Under the pieces are notes generated by a model. That model had not been told where the DNA came from and did no database searches. It was given only the letters and a program-made list of their open reading frames with translations. Made by a program: the position numbers and the translations under genes. Positions 8,632 through 15,958 of a DNA stretch of 64,000 bases are shown piece by piece; positions within the stretch are counted from its first letter, which is position 1, and each line of letters opens with the position of its first letter. This stretch comes from Stenotrophomonas maltophilia (GTDB lineage: Bacteria; Pseudomonadota; Gammaproteobacteria; Xanthomonadales; Xanthomonadaceae). The stretch lies in the NCBI RefSeq assembly GCF_002799155.1, contig NZ_NERD01000002.1, positions 3,596,001-3,660,000 on the forward strand. The letters run 5' to 3'.

Positions 8632-8952
8632 TCAACGGTGATGCATCCACCAGCAGTCAATCGCGTCCAGCACGATATGGATGATCAGACCGATGCCTAC
8701 CAGCCGCGTCTTCTTCGGCACGCACAGCCCGGCATAGACCGCGATGGCCGGTGCGGTGTGCAGCGGATGGAACCCAATGCTGCAGCGGTTCGGTGCATAG
8801 ATCGGATCGGCCAGCAGGTGGTCCAGGTCGATGATCCAGCCCAGCAGCATCAGCAGCCACGCCGAGGCGAAGCGCTTGCGCCAGAACAGCCATGCCAGCA
8901 GGGCTGGCACGGCGGCATGCAGGAACAGGTGGAAGATCGCGCGCGCGCTCAT
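8632..8952 (-). CDS. DUF6122-like small membrane protein
   Basis: 106 residues with about four hydrophobic segments and conserved charged/His positions: IIDLDHLLAD near residue 40, HPLHTAPA near residue 63, and HIVLDAIDCWWMHH at the end. The spacing of DxDH, H and HxxLD resembles membrane-bound metal-dependent hydrolases of the YdjM/DUF457 type, so metal binding in the membrane is a reasonable inference; a reaction is not known. Flanked on both sides by SMAG repeats, so probably a single-gene unit. Confidence 0.85.
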   Translation of the reverse strand: MSARAIFHLFLHAAVPALLAWLFWRKRFASAWLLMLLGWIIDLDHLLADPIYAPNRCSIGFHPLHTAPAIAVYAGLCVPKKTRLVGIGLIIHIVLDAIDCWWMHHR

Positions 8953-8960
8953 CGGGGCCG

Positions 8961-8983
8961 GTAGCGCCGGGCCATGCCCGGCG
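8961..8983 (+). repeat. SMAG-like REP palindrome
   Basis: GTAG followed by the stem CGCCGGGC-CAT-GCCCGGCG, between the DUF6122 gene and the speA stop. Confidence 0.65.
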
Positions 8984-8995
8984 TTCCCGTTGACC

Positions 8996-10885
8996 TCACA
9001 CCAGCGGTTCGTCGGACAGGTAGGTGTAGCCGGTCAGGCCGGCTTCCAGCGCTTCGGACAGTTCCTGCGCACGTTCCGGCGACAGCTGTGCCTCGGCCAC
9101 GCGCTGCGCATAGGTGGCACGCAGCTCGTCCAGGCGGTAACCCACGTAATCCAGCATCACGTCGGTGGTGTCGCCGCGGCGCTGCTGGGTGATGGCATAG
9201 CCATCGGCATCGGCCAGCACTTCCACCGCGTCGGTATCGCCGAACAGGTTGTGGATGTCGCCCAGGATTTCCTGGTAGGCGCCGACCATGAAGAAGCCGA
9301 TGCGGTAGCTCTCGCCCGGCTTCATCTGGTGCAGCGGCAGCGAGCTGTCCAGGCTCTCGTTCTCGACATAGGTTTCCACCATGCCGTCCGAATCGCAGGT
9401 CATGTCGGCGATGATGCCGCGGCGGTCCGGGGTTTCGTCCAGGCGCTCGATCGGCACGATCGGGAACACCTGATCGATCGCCCACACGTCCGGGATCGAT
9501 TCGAACACGCTGAAGTTGACGAAGTACTTGTCGACCAGGCGCTCGTTCAGTTCATCCAGCACCGGGCGATGGCTCTTCTCGTCATAGCTCAGGCGCGCGC
9601 GAACGCCATGGGCGATGGCGTAGAACAGATCGTCGATGCGTGCACGCTGCGGCAGGTCGATCTGGCCCAGCGCATAGCTGGCCAGGCCTTCGGCGTGGAA
9701 GTGCTGTGCTTCCTGGAACAGCTCCACCGCCGGGCGCACGTCCAGCTCGTCGTGGATCTCGCGCAGGTGGCGGATCGCCGCCGGCTCGTCGTCGTGCTGG
9801 TCCGGCACGCGGCCTTCCTGCGCTTCTTCCACTTCCGAGACATTGGCAATCAGCACCGCGTGGTGCGCGGTCATCGCGCGGCCGCACTCGGTAACGATGC
9901 GCGGCGGGGTCAGGCCGAACTCTTCGCAGGCATTGGCCAGCGGCTGCACGATGTTGCTGGCATAGGAATGCAGGCCGTAGTTGATCGAGCAGAAGCTGCG
10001 CGAACGGGTGCCTTCATAGTCCACACCGAGGCCACCGCCCACATCGACGTGGGTGATCTTCGCGCCCAGGCGCGACAGCTCCACGAAGTAGCGGGTGGCT
10101 TCGCGCATGCCATTGGCGATGTCGCGCACGTTGGAGATCTGCGAGCCCATGTGGAAGTGCAGCAGGTTCAGGCAGTCGGCGTACTCGGTGTCACGCAGCG
10201 ACTTCCACAGGTCCAGCAGCTGGCGCGGCGACAGGCCGAACTTGGCCTTGTCGCCACCGCTGTTCTGCCACTTGCCGGCGCCCAGCGAGGCCAGGCGCAT
10301 GCGCACGCCCAGGCCCGGCTTCACGTCCAGCGCCTTGGACTCTTCCAGCACCAGCTTCAGCTCGGACGGCTTCTCGATGACGATGAAGGTCTGCAGCCCC
10401 AGCTTACGGCCGATCAGGGCCAGGCGGATGTACTCGCGGTCCTTGTAGCCGTTGCAGACGATCAGGCCACCCGGCCGCGACAGTGCCAGCACGGCCATCA
10501 GCTCGGGCTTGCTGCCTGCTTCCAGGCCGAAGCCCTCGCCGTGATGGCTGGCCAGGGTGCCGGCCACGCCACGGGTCTGGTTGACCTTGATCGGGTACAC
10601 GGCGGTGTAGCCGCCGCTGTACTCCCAGTCCTGCTGGGCCTGGCCGAAGGCTGCCTGCAGCTTGCCCAGGCGCTGGCCGAGGATGTCCGGGAAGCGCACC
10701 AGCAGCGGCAGCTTGGCGCCGGCCGCACGGGCCGCGTCCACCACCTTGGGCAGCGACACCACCGGGCCGTCCGCCCCGGTCGGTCTCACCACCATGTGCC
10801 CGGCCTGATCCACGTCGAAGTAACCGTCCGCCCAATGCGGGATCGAGTAGGTCTTGCGGGCTTGGTCGAGGGACCAATCGGTCAT
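8996..10885 (-). CDS. speA: Biosynthetic arginine decarboxylase
   Basis: PLP-dependent enzyme (fold III) converting arginine to agmatine, the first step to putrescine and spermidine. 629 residues, the usual length of SpeA. The PLP lysine is in YPIKVNQ, and other family hallmarks are GLEAGSKPELMAVLAL, HFHMGSQI, DVGGGLGVDYEG and ECGRAMTAHHAVL near the middle. The ATG at 10885 is chosen because the codons before it are not family-like. It is divergent from speE; a perfect 11-bp dyad (10918-10957) lies between the two starts, suggesting joint control of polyamine synthesis. Confidence 0.97.
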   Translation of the reverse strand: MTDWSLDQARKTYSIPHWADGYFDVDQAGHMVVRPTGADGPVVSLPKVVDAARAAGAKLPLLVRFPDILGQRLGKLQAAFGQAQQDWEYSGGYTAVYPIKVNQTRGVAGTLASHHGEGFGLEAGSKPELMAVLALSRPGGLIVCNGYKDREYIRLALIGRKLGLQTFIVIEKPSELKLVLEESKALDVKPGLGVRMRLASLGAGKWQNSGGDKAKFGLSPRQLLDLWKSLRDTEYADCLNLLHFHMGSQISNVRDIANGMREATRYFVELSRLGAKITHVDVGGGLGVDYEGTRSRSFCSINYGLHSYASNIVQPLANACEEFGLTPPRIVTECGRAMTAHHAVLIANVSEVEEAQEGRVPDQHDDEPAAIRHLREIHDELDVRPAVELFQEAQHFHAEGLASYALGQIDLPQRARIDDLFYAIAHGVRARLSYDEKSHRPVLDELNERLVDKYFVNFSVFESIPDVWAIDQVFPIVPIERLDETPDRRGIIADMTCDSDGMVETYVENESLDSSLPLHQMKPGESYRIGFFMVGAYQEILGDIHNLFGDTDAVEVLADADGYAITQQRRGDTTDVMLDYVGYRLDELRATYAQRVAEAQLSPERAQELSEALEAGLTGYTYLSDEPLV

Positions 10886-10917
10886 TTCAGTCGGCCTTGT
10901 TGGCAATAAAAGGGGGG

Positions 10918-10957
10918 GCATGATAACGCCTATATGCCCACAGGTTCGTTATCATGC
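10918..10957. promoter_or_regulatory. Perfect dyad between divergent speA and speE
   Basis: GCATGATAACG (10918-10928) and its exact complement CGTTATCATGC (10947-10957) stand 18 bases apart, centred between the two divergent genes. The site is 33 bases upstream of the speA start and about 120 bases upstream of speE. The form fits an operator for a dimeric regulator, or overlapping divergent promoters. No known family of site is recognised. Confidence 0.6.
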
Positions 10958-11076
10958 GCGCCCGCGCCCGTGACAGGTTTCAACCTGAACGGGCCGATCC
11001 GTCCGGATGTGGCATCTGTGCCACGCGGCCCCGCCCGCCAGCCCGGCTCCACCCCTCCGAACAGGACTGTTTTCCA

Positions 11077-11928
11077 ATGACTGACAGCAACAACTGGTAC
11101 ATCGAACACTTCGAGCGCACCGGCTCGGCCATCGGCTACCGCATCACCGGCAAGCTGGACGAGGTGCAGTCGCCGTTCCAGAAGATCGAGATCTTCCAGA
11201 CCACCGACTGGGGCAACCTGATGACCATCGACGGGGCCATCATGCTGACCAGCAAGGACAACTTCTTCTACCACGAGATGATCAGCCACCCGGTGCTGTT
11301 CACCCACGCCGCGCCCAAGCGCGTGGTGATCATCGGCGGCGGCGACTGCGGCACCCTGCGCGAAGTGCTCAAGCACACCGGCGTGGAGAGCGTGACCCAG
11401 TGCGATATCGACGAGCAGGTCACCGTGATGGCGCGCAAGCACTTCCCGGAACTGTGCGACTCCAACGACGACGCCCGCGCCGAGCTGCTGTTCGACGACG
11501 GCGTGGCCTACATGGCCAACTGCCCGGCCGGCAGCGTGGACGTGGTGATCGTCGATTCGACCGACCCGGTCGGCCCAGGTGAAGGCCTGTTCAACAAGGC
11601 CTTCTACGAGAGCTGCTTCAAGGCCCTGAAGGACGACGGCATCCTGGTGCAGCAGTCCGAGTCGCCGCTGATGCAGCTGGACCTGATCAACGAAATGCGC
11701 ACCGAGATGGGCAAGGCCGGCTTCGGCTCGTTCAAGACCCTGCCGTTCCCGCAGCCGTGCTACCCCACCGGCTGGTGGAGCGTGACCATGGCACGCAAGG
11801 GCGACAGCAGCTTCGACTTCCGCCAGGCCGACTCGGCCGCCAAGACCTTCAACACCCTGTACTACACCGCCGCGCTGCACACCGGCGTGCTGGTGACCCC
11901 GCCGTTCGTGCAGGCGGCGCTGAAGTAA
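11077..11928 (+). CDS. speE: Spermidine synthase
   Basis: Transfers the aminopropyl group from decarboxylated S-adenosylmethionine to putrescine. 283 residues. Motifs: MTIDGAIMLTSKDNFFYHEM, the SAM-like binding loop VVIIGGGDCGTLREVLKH, the catalytic DSTDPVGPGEGLF region and CYPTGWWSVTMA. The ATG at 11077 starts MTDSNNWYIEHF, the standard N-terminus; an open frame extending upstream is not family-like. It is followed 40 bases later by a rho-independent terminator. Partner in the pathway with the divergent speA. Confidence 0.97.
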   Translation: MTDSNNWYIEHFERTGSAIGYRITGKLDEVQSPFQKIEIFQTTDWGNLMTIDGAIMLTSKDNFFYHEMISHPVLFTHAAPKRVVIIGGGDCGTLREVLKHTGVESVTQCDIDEQVTVMARKHFPELCDSNDDARAELLFDDGVAYMANCPAGSVDVVIVDSTDPVGPGEGLFNKAFYESCFKALKDDGILVQQSESPLMQLDLINEMRTEMGKAGFGSFKTLPFPQPCYPTGWWSVTMARKGDSSFDFRQADSAAKTFNTLYYTAALHTGVLVTPPFVQAALK

Positions 11929-11931
11929 GGC

Positions 11932-11957
11932 GTGCCGACCAACGGTCGGCCCCCACC
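11932..11957 (-). repeat. SMAG-like REP palindrome (CCACC variant)
   Basis: Stem GTGCCGACC-AAC-GGTCGGC followed by CCCCACC instead of CTACC, just after the speE stop. Confidence 0.5.
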
Positions 11958-11967
11958 CATGCAAAAG

Positions 11968-12001
11968 AAAAACCCGCGCTGGCGACAGCGCGGGTTTTTT
12001 T
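11968..12001 (+). terminator. Rho-independent terminator after speE
   Basis: Stem AACCCGCGCT with its complement AGCGCGGGTT, loop GGCGAC, then a run of seven T. An A-run precedes the stem, so it may also act on the other strand. Confidence 0.9.
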
Positions 12002-12010
12002 CATGTTCCG

Positions 12011-12036
12011 GTAGTGCCGGCCGCTGGCCGGCAACC
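12011..12036 (+). repeat. SMAG-like REP palindrome
   Basis: GTAG followed by the stem TGCCGGCC-GCT-GGCCGGCA, between the speE terminator and the lpxO stop. Confidence 0.65.
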
Positions 12037-12047
12037 GCATGTAACGA

Positions 12048-12956
12048 TCACAGCGCCCAGATACCCGCAATCACCGCCACCACCAGGCCCCACTTGATCA
12101 GCTGGTAGGCCACCACGCTGCGCTCGCGCAGTGCCTTGGCCTTCAGGCGCACCTTGTAGACGCTGCCAAAGGCCTTGTTGACGCCGCCGGTCGGGTCACC
12201 CGGCAGGTTCGGCGAGGCACCACCGGCCAGCAGCGTGGCTGCCACCGCGCGGTTGAACAGGCCCGGCAGGCCGAAGCGCAGCGGGCGGGCGATGTCGCAG
12301 AACAGGATCACGCGGTCATCCGGCGTCTCGTTGTGCGCATGGTGGATGTAGGTCTCGTCGAACATCATCCACTCGCCGTCGCGCCAGCTCTTCTTGATGC
12401 CGTCCACTTCGATGTAGCAGCCGTCGTTGTTGGGCGTGGCCAGGCCCAGGTGCAGGCGCAGCGAACCGGCGAACGGGTCGCGGTGCGGGCGCAGTTCGCT
12501 GCCCGACGGCAGCTGCGCGAACATCGCCGCGCGCACGTCCGGCAGCGACTCCAGCAACGCCGTGGTCTTCGGGCACATCGCCTTCGCCGACGGGTGCGAC
12601 GGGCCGTACCACTTCAGGTAGAAGCGCTTCCAGCCACGGCGGAAGAACGAATTGAAGCCCGCATCGTTGAACGTGCTGGACGCAGCGATCTTCTGCGCAT
12701 CGCGCAGCGCCAGCGCCTCGTCGCGGATCATCTGCCAGTTCTGGCGCAGCGGCTCCAGCTGCGGGAACTCCTTGGCCGGGTCCAGGAACGGCGTGGTCGG
12801 CACCTTCGAGAACATGTACATGACCACGTTGATCGGGGCCATGAAACTGGAGTGGTCCAGCAGCTGGCGCGACCAGCGCGCGCGCACCTTGCCACGGAAG
12901 TGGATGTACAGCACGCAGGCCACGAACAGCGCTGCAATGACGATTTTGATGATCAA
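12048..12956 (-). CDS. lpxO: Lipid A hydroxylase LpxO
   Basis: Fe(II)/2-oxoglutarate-dependent aspartyl/asparaginyl beta-hydroxylase-like enzyme that adds a 2-hydroxyl to a secondary acyl chain of lipid A. About 302 residues: an N-terminal membrane anchor (1-20), then the catalytic fold with the iron ligands H158-x-D160 (PHRDPFAGSLRLHLGL) and a later His (YIHHAHNE, about 206-208). A hydrophobic C-terminus (WGLVVAVIAGIWAL) adds a second anchor. The start codon is TTG, supported by a strong GGAGGA site eight bases upstream. Divergent from a kinase-like gene whose family includes LPS-core kinases, so both may modify the outer leaflet. Confidence 0.93.
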   Translation of the reverse strand: MIIKIVIAALFVACVLYIHFRGKVRARWSRQLLDHSSFMAPINVVMYMFSKVPTTPFLDPAKEFPQLEPLRQNWQMIRDEALALRDAQKIAASSTFNDAGFNSFFRRGWKRFYLKWYGPSHPSAKAMCPKTTALLESLPDVRAAMFAQLPSGSELRPHRDPFAGSLRLHLGLATPNNDGCYIEVDGIKKSWRDGEWMMFDETYIHHAHNETPDDRVILFCDIARPLRFGLPGLFNRAVAATLLAGGASPNLPGDPTGGVNKAFGSVYKVRLKAKALRERSVVAYQLIKWGLVVAVIAGIWAL

Positions 12957-13387
12957 AGCACTTTCCTCCAGCCGCGGCCGGAACGGGAAACGGGGCGACG
13001 CACGGCCAGGCGGCCAGCACCGGTTGGGAACGCGGCAGGGACGGGGACGTGCCGGAGGGGGCGGCCGCCGATGTCGCGGGTTAACAGCTTATGGTCGGCA
13101 GGGCGTGCGCCGGGGTCAAGCCGGGCGTGCGTCGCGTTCAGCGCGGCGCAGATGAATGGACAGGAACCCCGCCCAACCCATTGATCCAGCAAGGCGGTCC
13201 CTGTAAGTGAGACGGAATTGTCCGATTCTGCGTGACGAACTGTTCCAGCCACGACCCCGACATTTCTCCGACAAATCGTGGAATAGCGAACTGGCGAGTA
13301 CTAAAATTAACGAAAACTTAGTAACTCCCTGCAACACCGGTTCGCTTGACGCTTTGCGCCACCCACCGGGTCGTCCGAGACCCCGAC
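12957..13387. other. Divergent intergenic region lpxO / kinase-like gene
   Basis: About 430 bases without a gene. The half near the kinase gene (13200-13340) is clearly AT-richer than the surroundings, with short A/T runs around 13300-13325, and probably holds its promoter. The half near lpxO is GC-rich. No palindromic repeat or known operator was recognised. Confidence 0.5.
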
Positions 13388-14047
13388 ATGCATCTTCCTG
13401 CCCTGCCCCCCTCCTGCTGCGGCGATGACGCCGCCTCCCCGCTGCTGCTCAAGCGCGGCGAGCGTTTCCTGGCCCCCGACGTCTACCGCACCTGCCTGGA
13501 CGGGCGCGAGGCGGTCATCAAGGACTATTCCCGCTATCGCGGCACTCCCGTTTCGCTGATCGCGCGGCTGATGGTGCGCCGTGAAGCACGCATTCTGCAG
13601 CGCCTGGGCGGCTGGAAGCATGCTCCCGCGCTGCTCGGCACCCTGGGTGGCCTGGCACTGGGCATGGAGTTCATTCCCGGCCAGACGCTCAGCACCGCGC
13701 AGGTGGTCGGCACTGAAGTGTTCGAGCAGCTGCAGCACGCGCTCAGCCGTCTGCATGCCGCTGGCATCACCCACAACGACCTGCATGGCACCAACGTGGT
13801 GGTCAGTGGCGGCGTGCCGGTACTGCTGGACTTCACCTCCGCCTGGCGCGCCCCGCGCTGGCTACGCCGCAACCCGTTGAGCCGGCAGTTGCGCCGCAGC
13901 GACATGAAGAACCTGCTGAAGATCCGCCAGCGCGTGACCGGCCAGGCGCCGAGTGCCGCGCAGGCCGCACTGGTGGCCGACCCGGGTTGGGTCGCCGCCG
14001 TGCGCCAGGGCTGGAAGCGGTTCTATAAGTGGGCGAAGCGTCGGTAA
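13388..14047 (+). CDS. RIO/LPS-kinase-like phosphotransferase
   Basis: 219-residue single-domain kinase-like protein. Visible elements: ATP-anchoring lysine K45 (EAVIKDYSRY), glutamate E67 in the following helix (REARIL), catalytic loop HNDLHGTN at 129-136 and metal-binding DFT at 148-150. This set matches RIO1-like and lipopolysaccharide-kinase families, with a basic C-terminal tail (WKRFYKWAKRR) that could contact membrane phospholipid or LPS. The substrate is unknown; divergence from lpxO suggests envelope lipid or sugar modification. The ATG at 13388 is preferred over an upstream non-ATG extension. Confidence 0.85.
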   Translation: MHLPALPPSCCGDDAASPLLLKRGERFLAPDVYRTCLDGREAVIKDYSRYRGTPVSLIARLMVRREARILQRLGGWKHAPALLGTLGGLALGMEFIPGQTLSTAQVVGTEVFEQLQHALSRLHAAGITHNDLHGTNVVVSGGVPVLLDFTSAWRAPRWLRRNPLSRQLRRSDMKNLLKIRQRVTGQAPSAAQAALVADPGWVAAVRQGWKRFYKWAKRR

Positions 14048-14075
14048 TCACCGCCCCGCTTCACCCGCTTCACCG

Positions 14076-14100
14076 GTAGGGGTCGAGCTTGCTCGACCGC
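14076..14100 (+). repeat. SMAG-like REP palindrome
   Basis: GTAG followed by the stem GGTCGAGC-TT-GCTCGACC, in the convergent space before the PII gene. Confidence 0.65.
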
Positions 14101-14150
14101 TCTTCGTTCCGGCGACGCAAAACCTCGCCGGTCACGTCCCTCTCGGCGGC

Positions 14151-14492
<342 letters not shown>

Positions 14493-14644
14493 CTATCTCC
14501 TGTCTTCCGGCGTGGAGGATAGCGCCTGAACGCGGCCCGTGCGAAGCCGCTGCGACCTGTCCGGGCGATGGGTGCCAGCAGTATCCTTGTGCCCGAATGG
14601 CCTGCCCGCGCCGGATGCACGGGCCCACCCCCACGGAGCACCCC

Positions 14645-14896
14645 ATGATCGACCTGAACCAAATCGATGACCTCGCCCGTCGCCTCAGCGACCTGGTGCC
14701 GCCGGGCCTGCGCGAATCGCGCGAGGAACTGCAGGCCACCTTCAAGAGCGCGCTGCAGGCCGGCCTGGCCAAGCTCGACCTGGTCACCCGCGAGGAGTTC
14801 GAAGTGCAGCGCGCCGTGCTGCTGAAAACCCGCGAGAAGCTGGATGCGCTGGAAACCGCCGTGCGCGAACTTGAAGGGCGCGGCGCCGCAGAATAA
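14645..14896 (+). CDS. ubiK: Ubiquinone biosynthesis accessory factor UbiK
   Basis: 83-residue coiled-coil protein of the UbiK/YqiC (BMFP) family, which binds UbiJ and lipids and supports late steps of ubiquinone synthesis in the soluble Ubi complex. The N-terminus (MIDLNQIDDLARRLSDLVPP) and C-terminal helix (REEFEVQRAVLLKTREKLDA) are typical, as is the length. It starts at the ATG at 14645. A hairpin follows the stop. Confidence 0.93.
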   Translation: MIDLNQIDDLARRLSDLVPPGLRESREELQATFKSALQAGLAKLDLVTREEFEVQRAVLLKTREKLDALETAVRELEGRGAAE

Positions 14897-14920
14897 AAAA
14901 GGAGGCGCACCGCGCCTCCC
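14893..14920 (-). terminator. Hairpin between ubiK and arr, A/T-run on the minus-strand side
   Basis: Perfect stem GGAGGCGC-ACC-GCGCCTCC at 14901-14919, preceded by AAAAAA. Read leftwards this is a stem followed by a U-run. Rightwards, in the ubiK direction, the T-run is missing, so it would act only as a weak attenuator. Confidence 0.5.
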
Positions 14921-15020
14921 ACTACAGAGTAATTCCCGGATGGGGCCTTGCAGCAAGGCCCACCGGGCGCCCTAGACTCGCCGGCCTGTCGATCCGGCAG
15001 GACACGCAGGGGCAGTGCCG

Positions 15021-15455
15021 ATGGCGCAGGACACCGAATGGACACCCGTTTCGCATGACACCTGCCACCAGGTTGCCGGGCCGTTCTATCACGGCACCCG
15101 CGCTGACCTCGCGGTGGGCGAACTGCTGAGCGCGGGCTTTCACTCCAACTATCGCGACAGTGTGGTGATGAACCACATCTACTTCACCACGATTGCCAAG
15201 GGCGCCGGGCTGGCTGCGGAGATGGCCAAGGGTGAGGGGCGGCCGCGCGTGTATGTGGTGGAGCCGACCGGGCCGTTTGAGGACGATCCGAACGTGACCA
15301 ACAAGAAGTTTCCCGGGAACCCGACGCGGTCGTATCGGAGTGCGCAGCCGTTGCGGATTGTGGGGGAGATTGTGGAGTGGGAGCTGTATGACGCGGAATT
15401 CGTTCGGCAGTTGAGGGCGTTTGTTGCTTCGGGGAGTGGGGAGATCATCAACTGA
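15021..15455 (+). CDS. arr: NAD+-rifampin ADP-ribosyltransferase (Arr)
   Basis: 144-residue enzyme that inactivates rifamycins by ADP-ribosylation of the ansa-chain hydroxyl. Family motifs: GPFYHGTRADLAVGELL, the NHIYFTT stretch, RVYVVEPTGPFEDDPNVTNK, FPGNPTRSYRS and the C-terminal IVGEIVEWE. The ATG at 15021 is chosen over an in-frame GTG two codons upstream. No integron attC, transposase or other resistance gene accompanies it, so it looks like a resident chromosomal arr at the left border of the accessory island. Confidence 0.93.
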   Translation: MAQDTEWTPVSHDTCHQVAGPFYHGTRADLAVGELLSAGFHSNYRDSVVMNHIYFTTIAKGAGLAAEMAKGEGRPRVYVVEPTGPFEDDPNVTNKKFPGNPTRSYRSAQPLRIVGEIVEWELYDAEFVRQLRAFVASGSGEIIN

Positions 15456-15493
15456 TACTGATAAGGAGGAAGATCAGCGCTTCCCCGCGGCCG

Positions 15494-15958
15494 TTACTTG
15501 CAGGGCGTGCTACCCGGTAGCTCGCCCTTCAGCCGTCGCATCGTGGAGTCGAGCGCTCCAAGGAACGACGCGTCGTCGTCCGTCACAAGCCCGCGCGCGC
15601 GCACCAGCATCACCTCAGCCCGGCGGCAATTCTCGCTTCCCCCCAAGGAAATGAGATGGGAAGCGAGGCGCTGCATCGCCGCAGGATCTCCTCTCGAAAC
15701 CCCCTCCTCCATCCATTGCCTGTAGAGGGCTGCATCGCCCATCTCGCGGTAGTGATTTTCCACCAACGCCTGAGCGTGCCCATCGCCAGAGCGGGCCTTG
15801 GCTTCCATCTGTGCTGCGGATTCGGGGCCGTAGCTTTCGCTTCTGCTCCCTGCGATCACATCGCCTGCGGCTTTCTCGGAAGAGGTTCCGCCGGAATTTC
15901 CACATGCCGAAAGAAGCAACATCAGCCAAGTTGACAACGAAGCCTTGAGGCTTGTCAT
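15494..15958 (-). CDS. Small lipoprotein coupled to the RHS gene (candidate immunity protein)
   Basis: 154 residues with a signal peptide and lipobox (LLLSACGN, Cys19). The mature part is polar with short Sel1-like helical spacing (ARSGDGHAQALVENHYREMG, AAMQRLASHL). Its start overlaps the stop of the large RHS gene as ATGA, so it is the third gene of a coupled unit. A lipoprotein directly following a polymorphic-toxin C-terminus is the usual place for an envelope-acting immunity protein. This function is inferred from position only. Confidence 0.8.
   Translation of the reverse strand: MTSLKASLSTWLMLLLSACGNSGGTSSEKAAGDVIAGSRSESYGPESAAQMEAKARSGDGHAQALVENHYREMGDAALYRQWMEEGVSRGDPAAMQRLASHLISLGGSENCRRAEVMLVRARGLVTDDDASFLGALDSTMRRLKGELPGSTPCK

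Noticed and set aside
8831..10909. 692-codon open frame antisense to speA
   Set aside because: Shadow of speA; no start site or domain.
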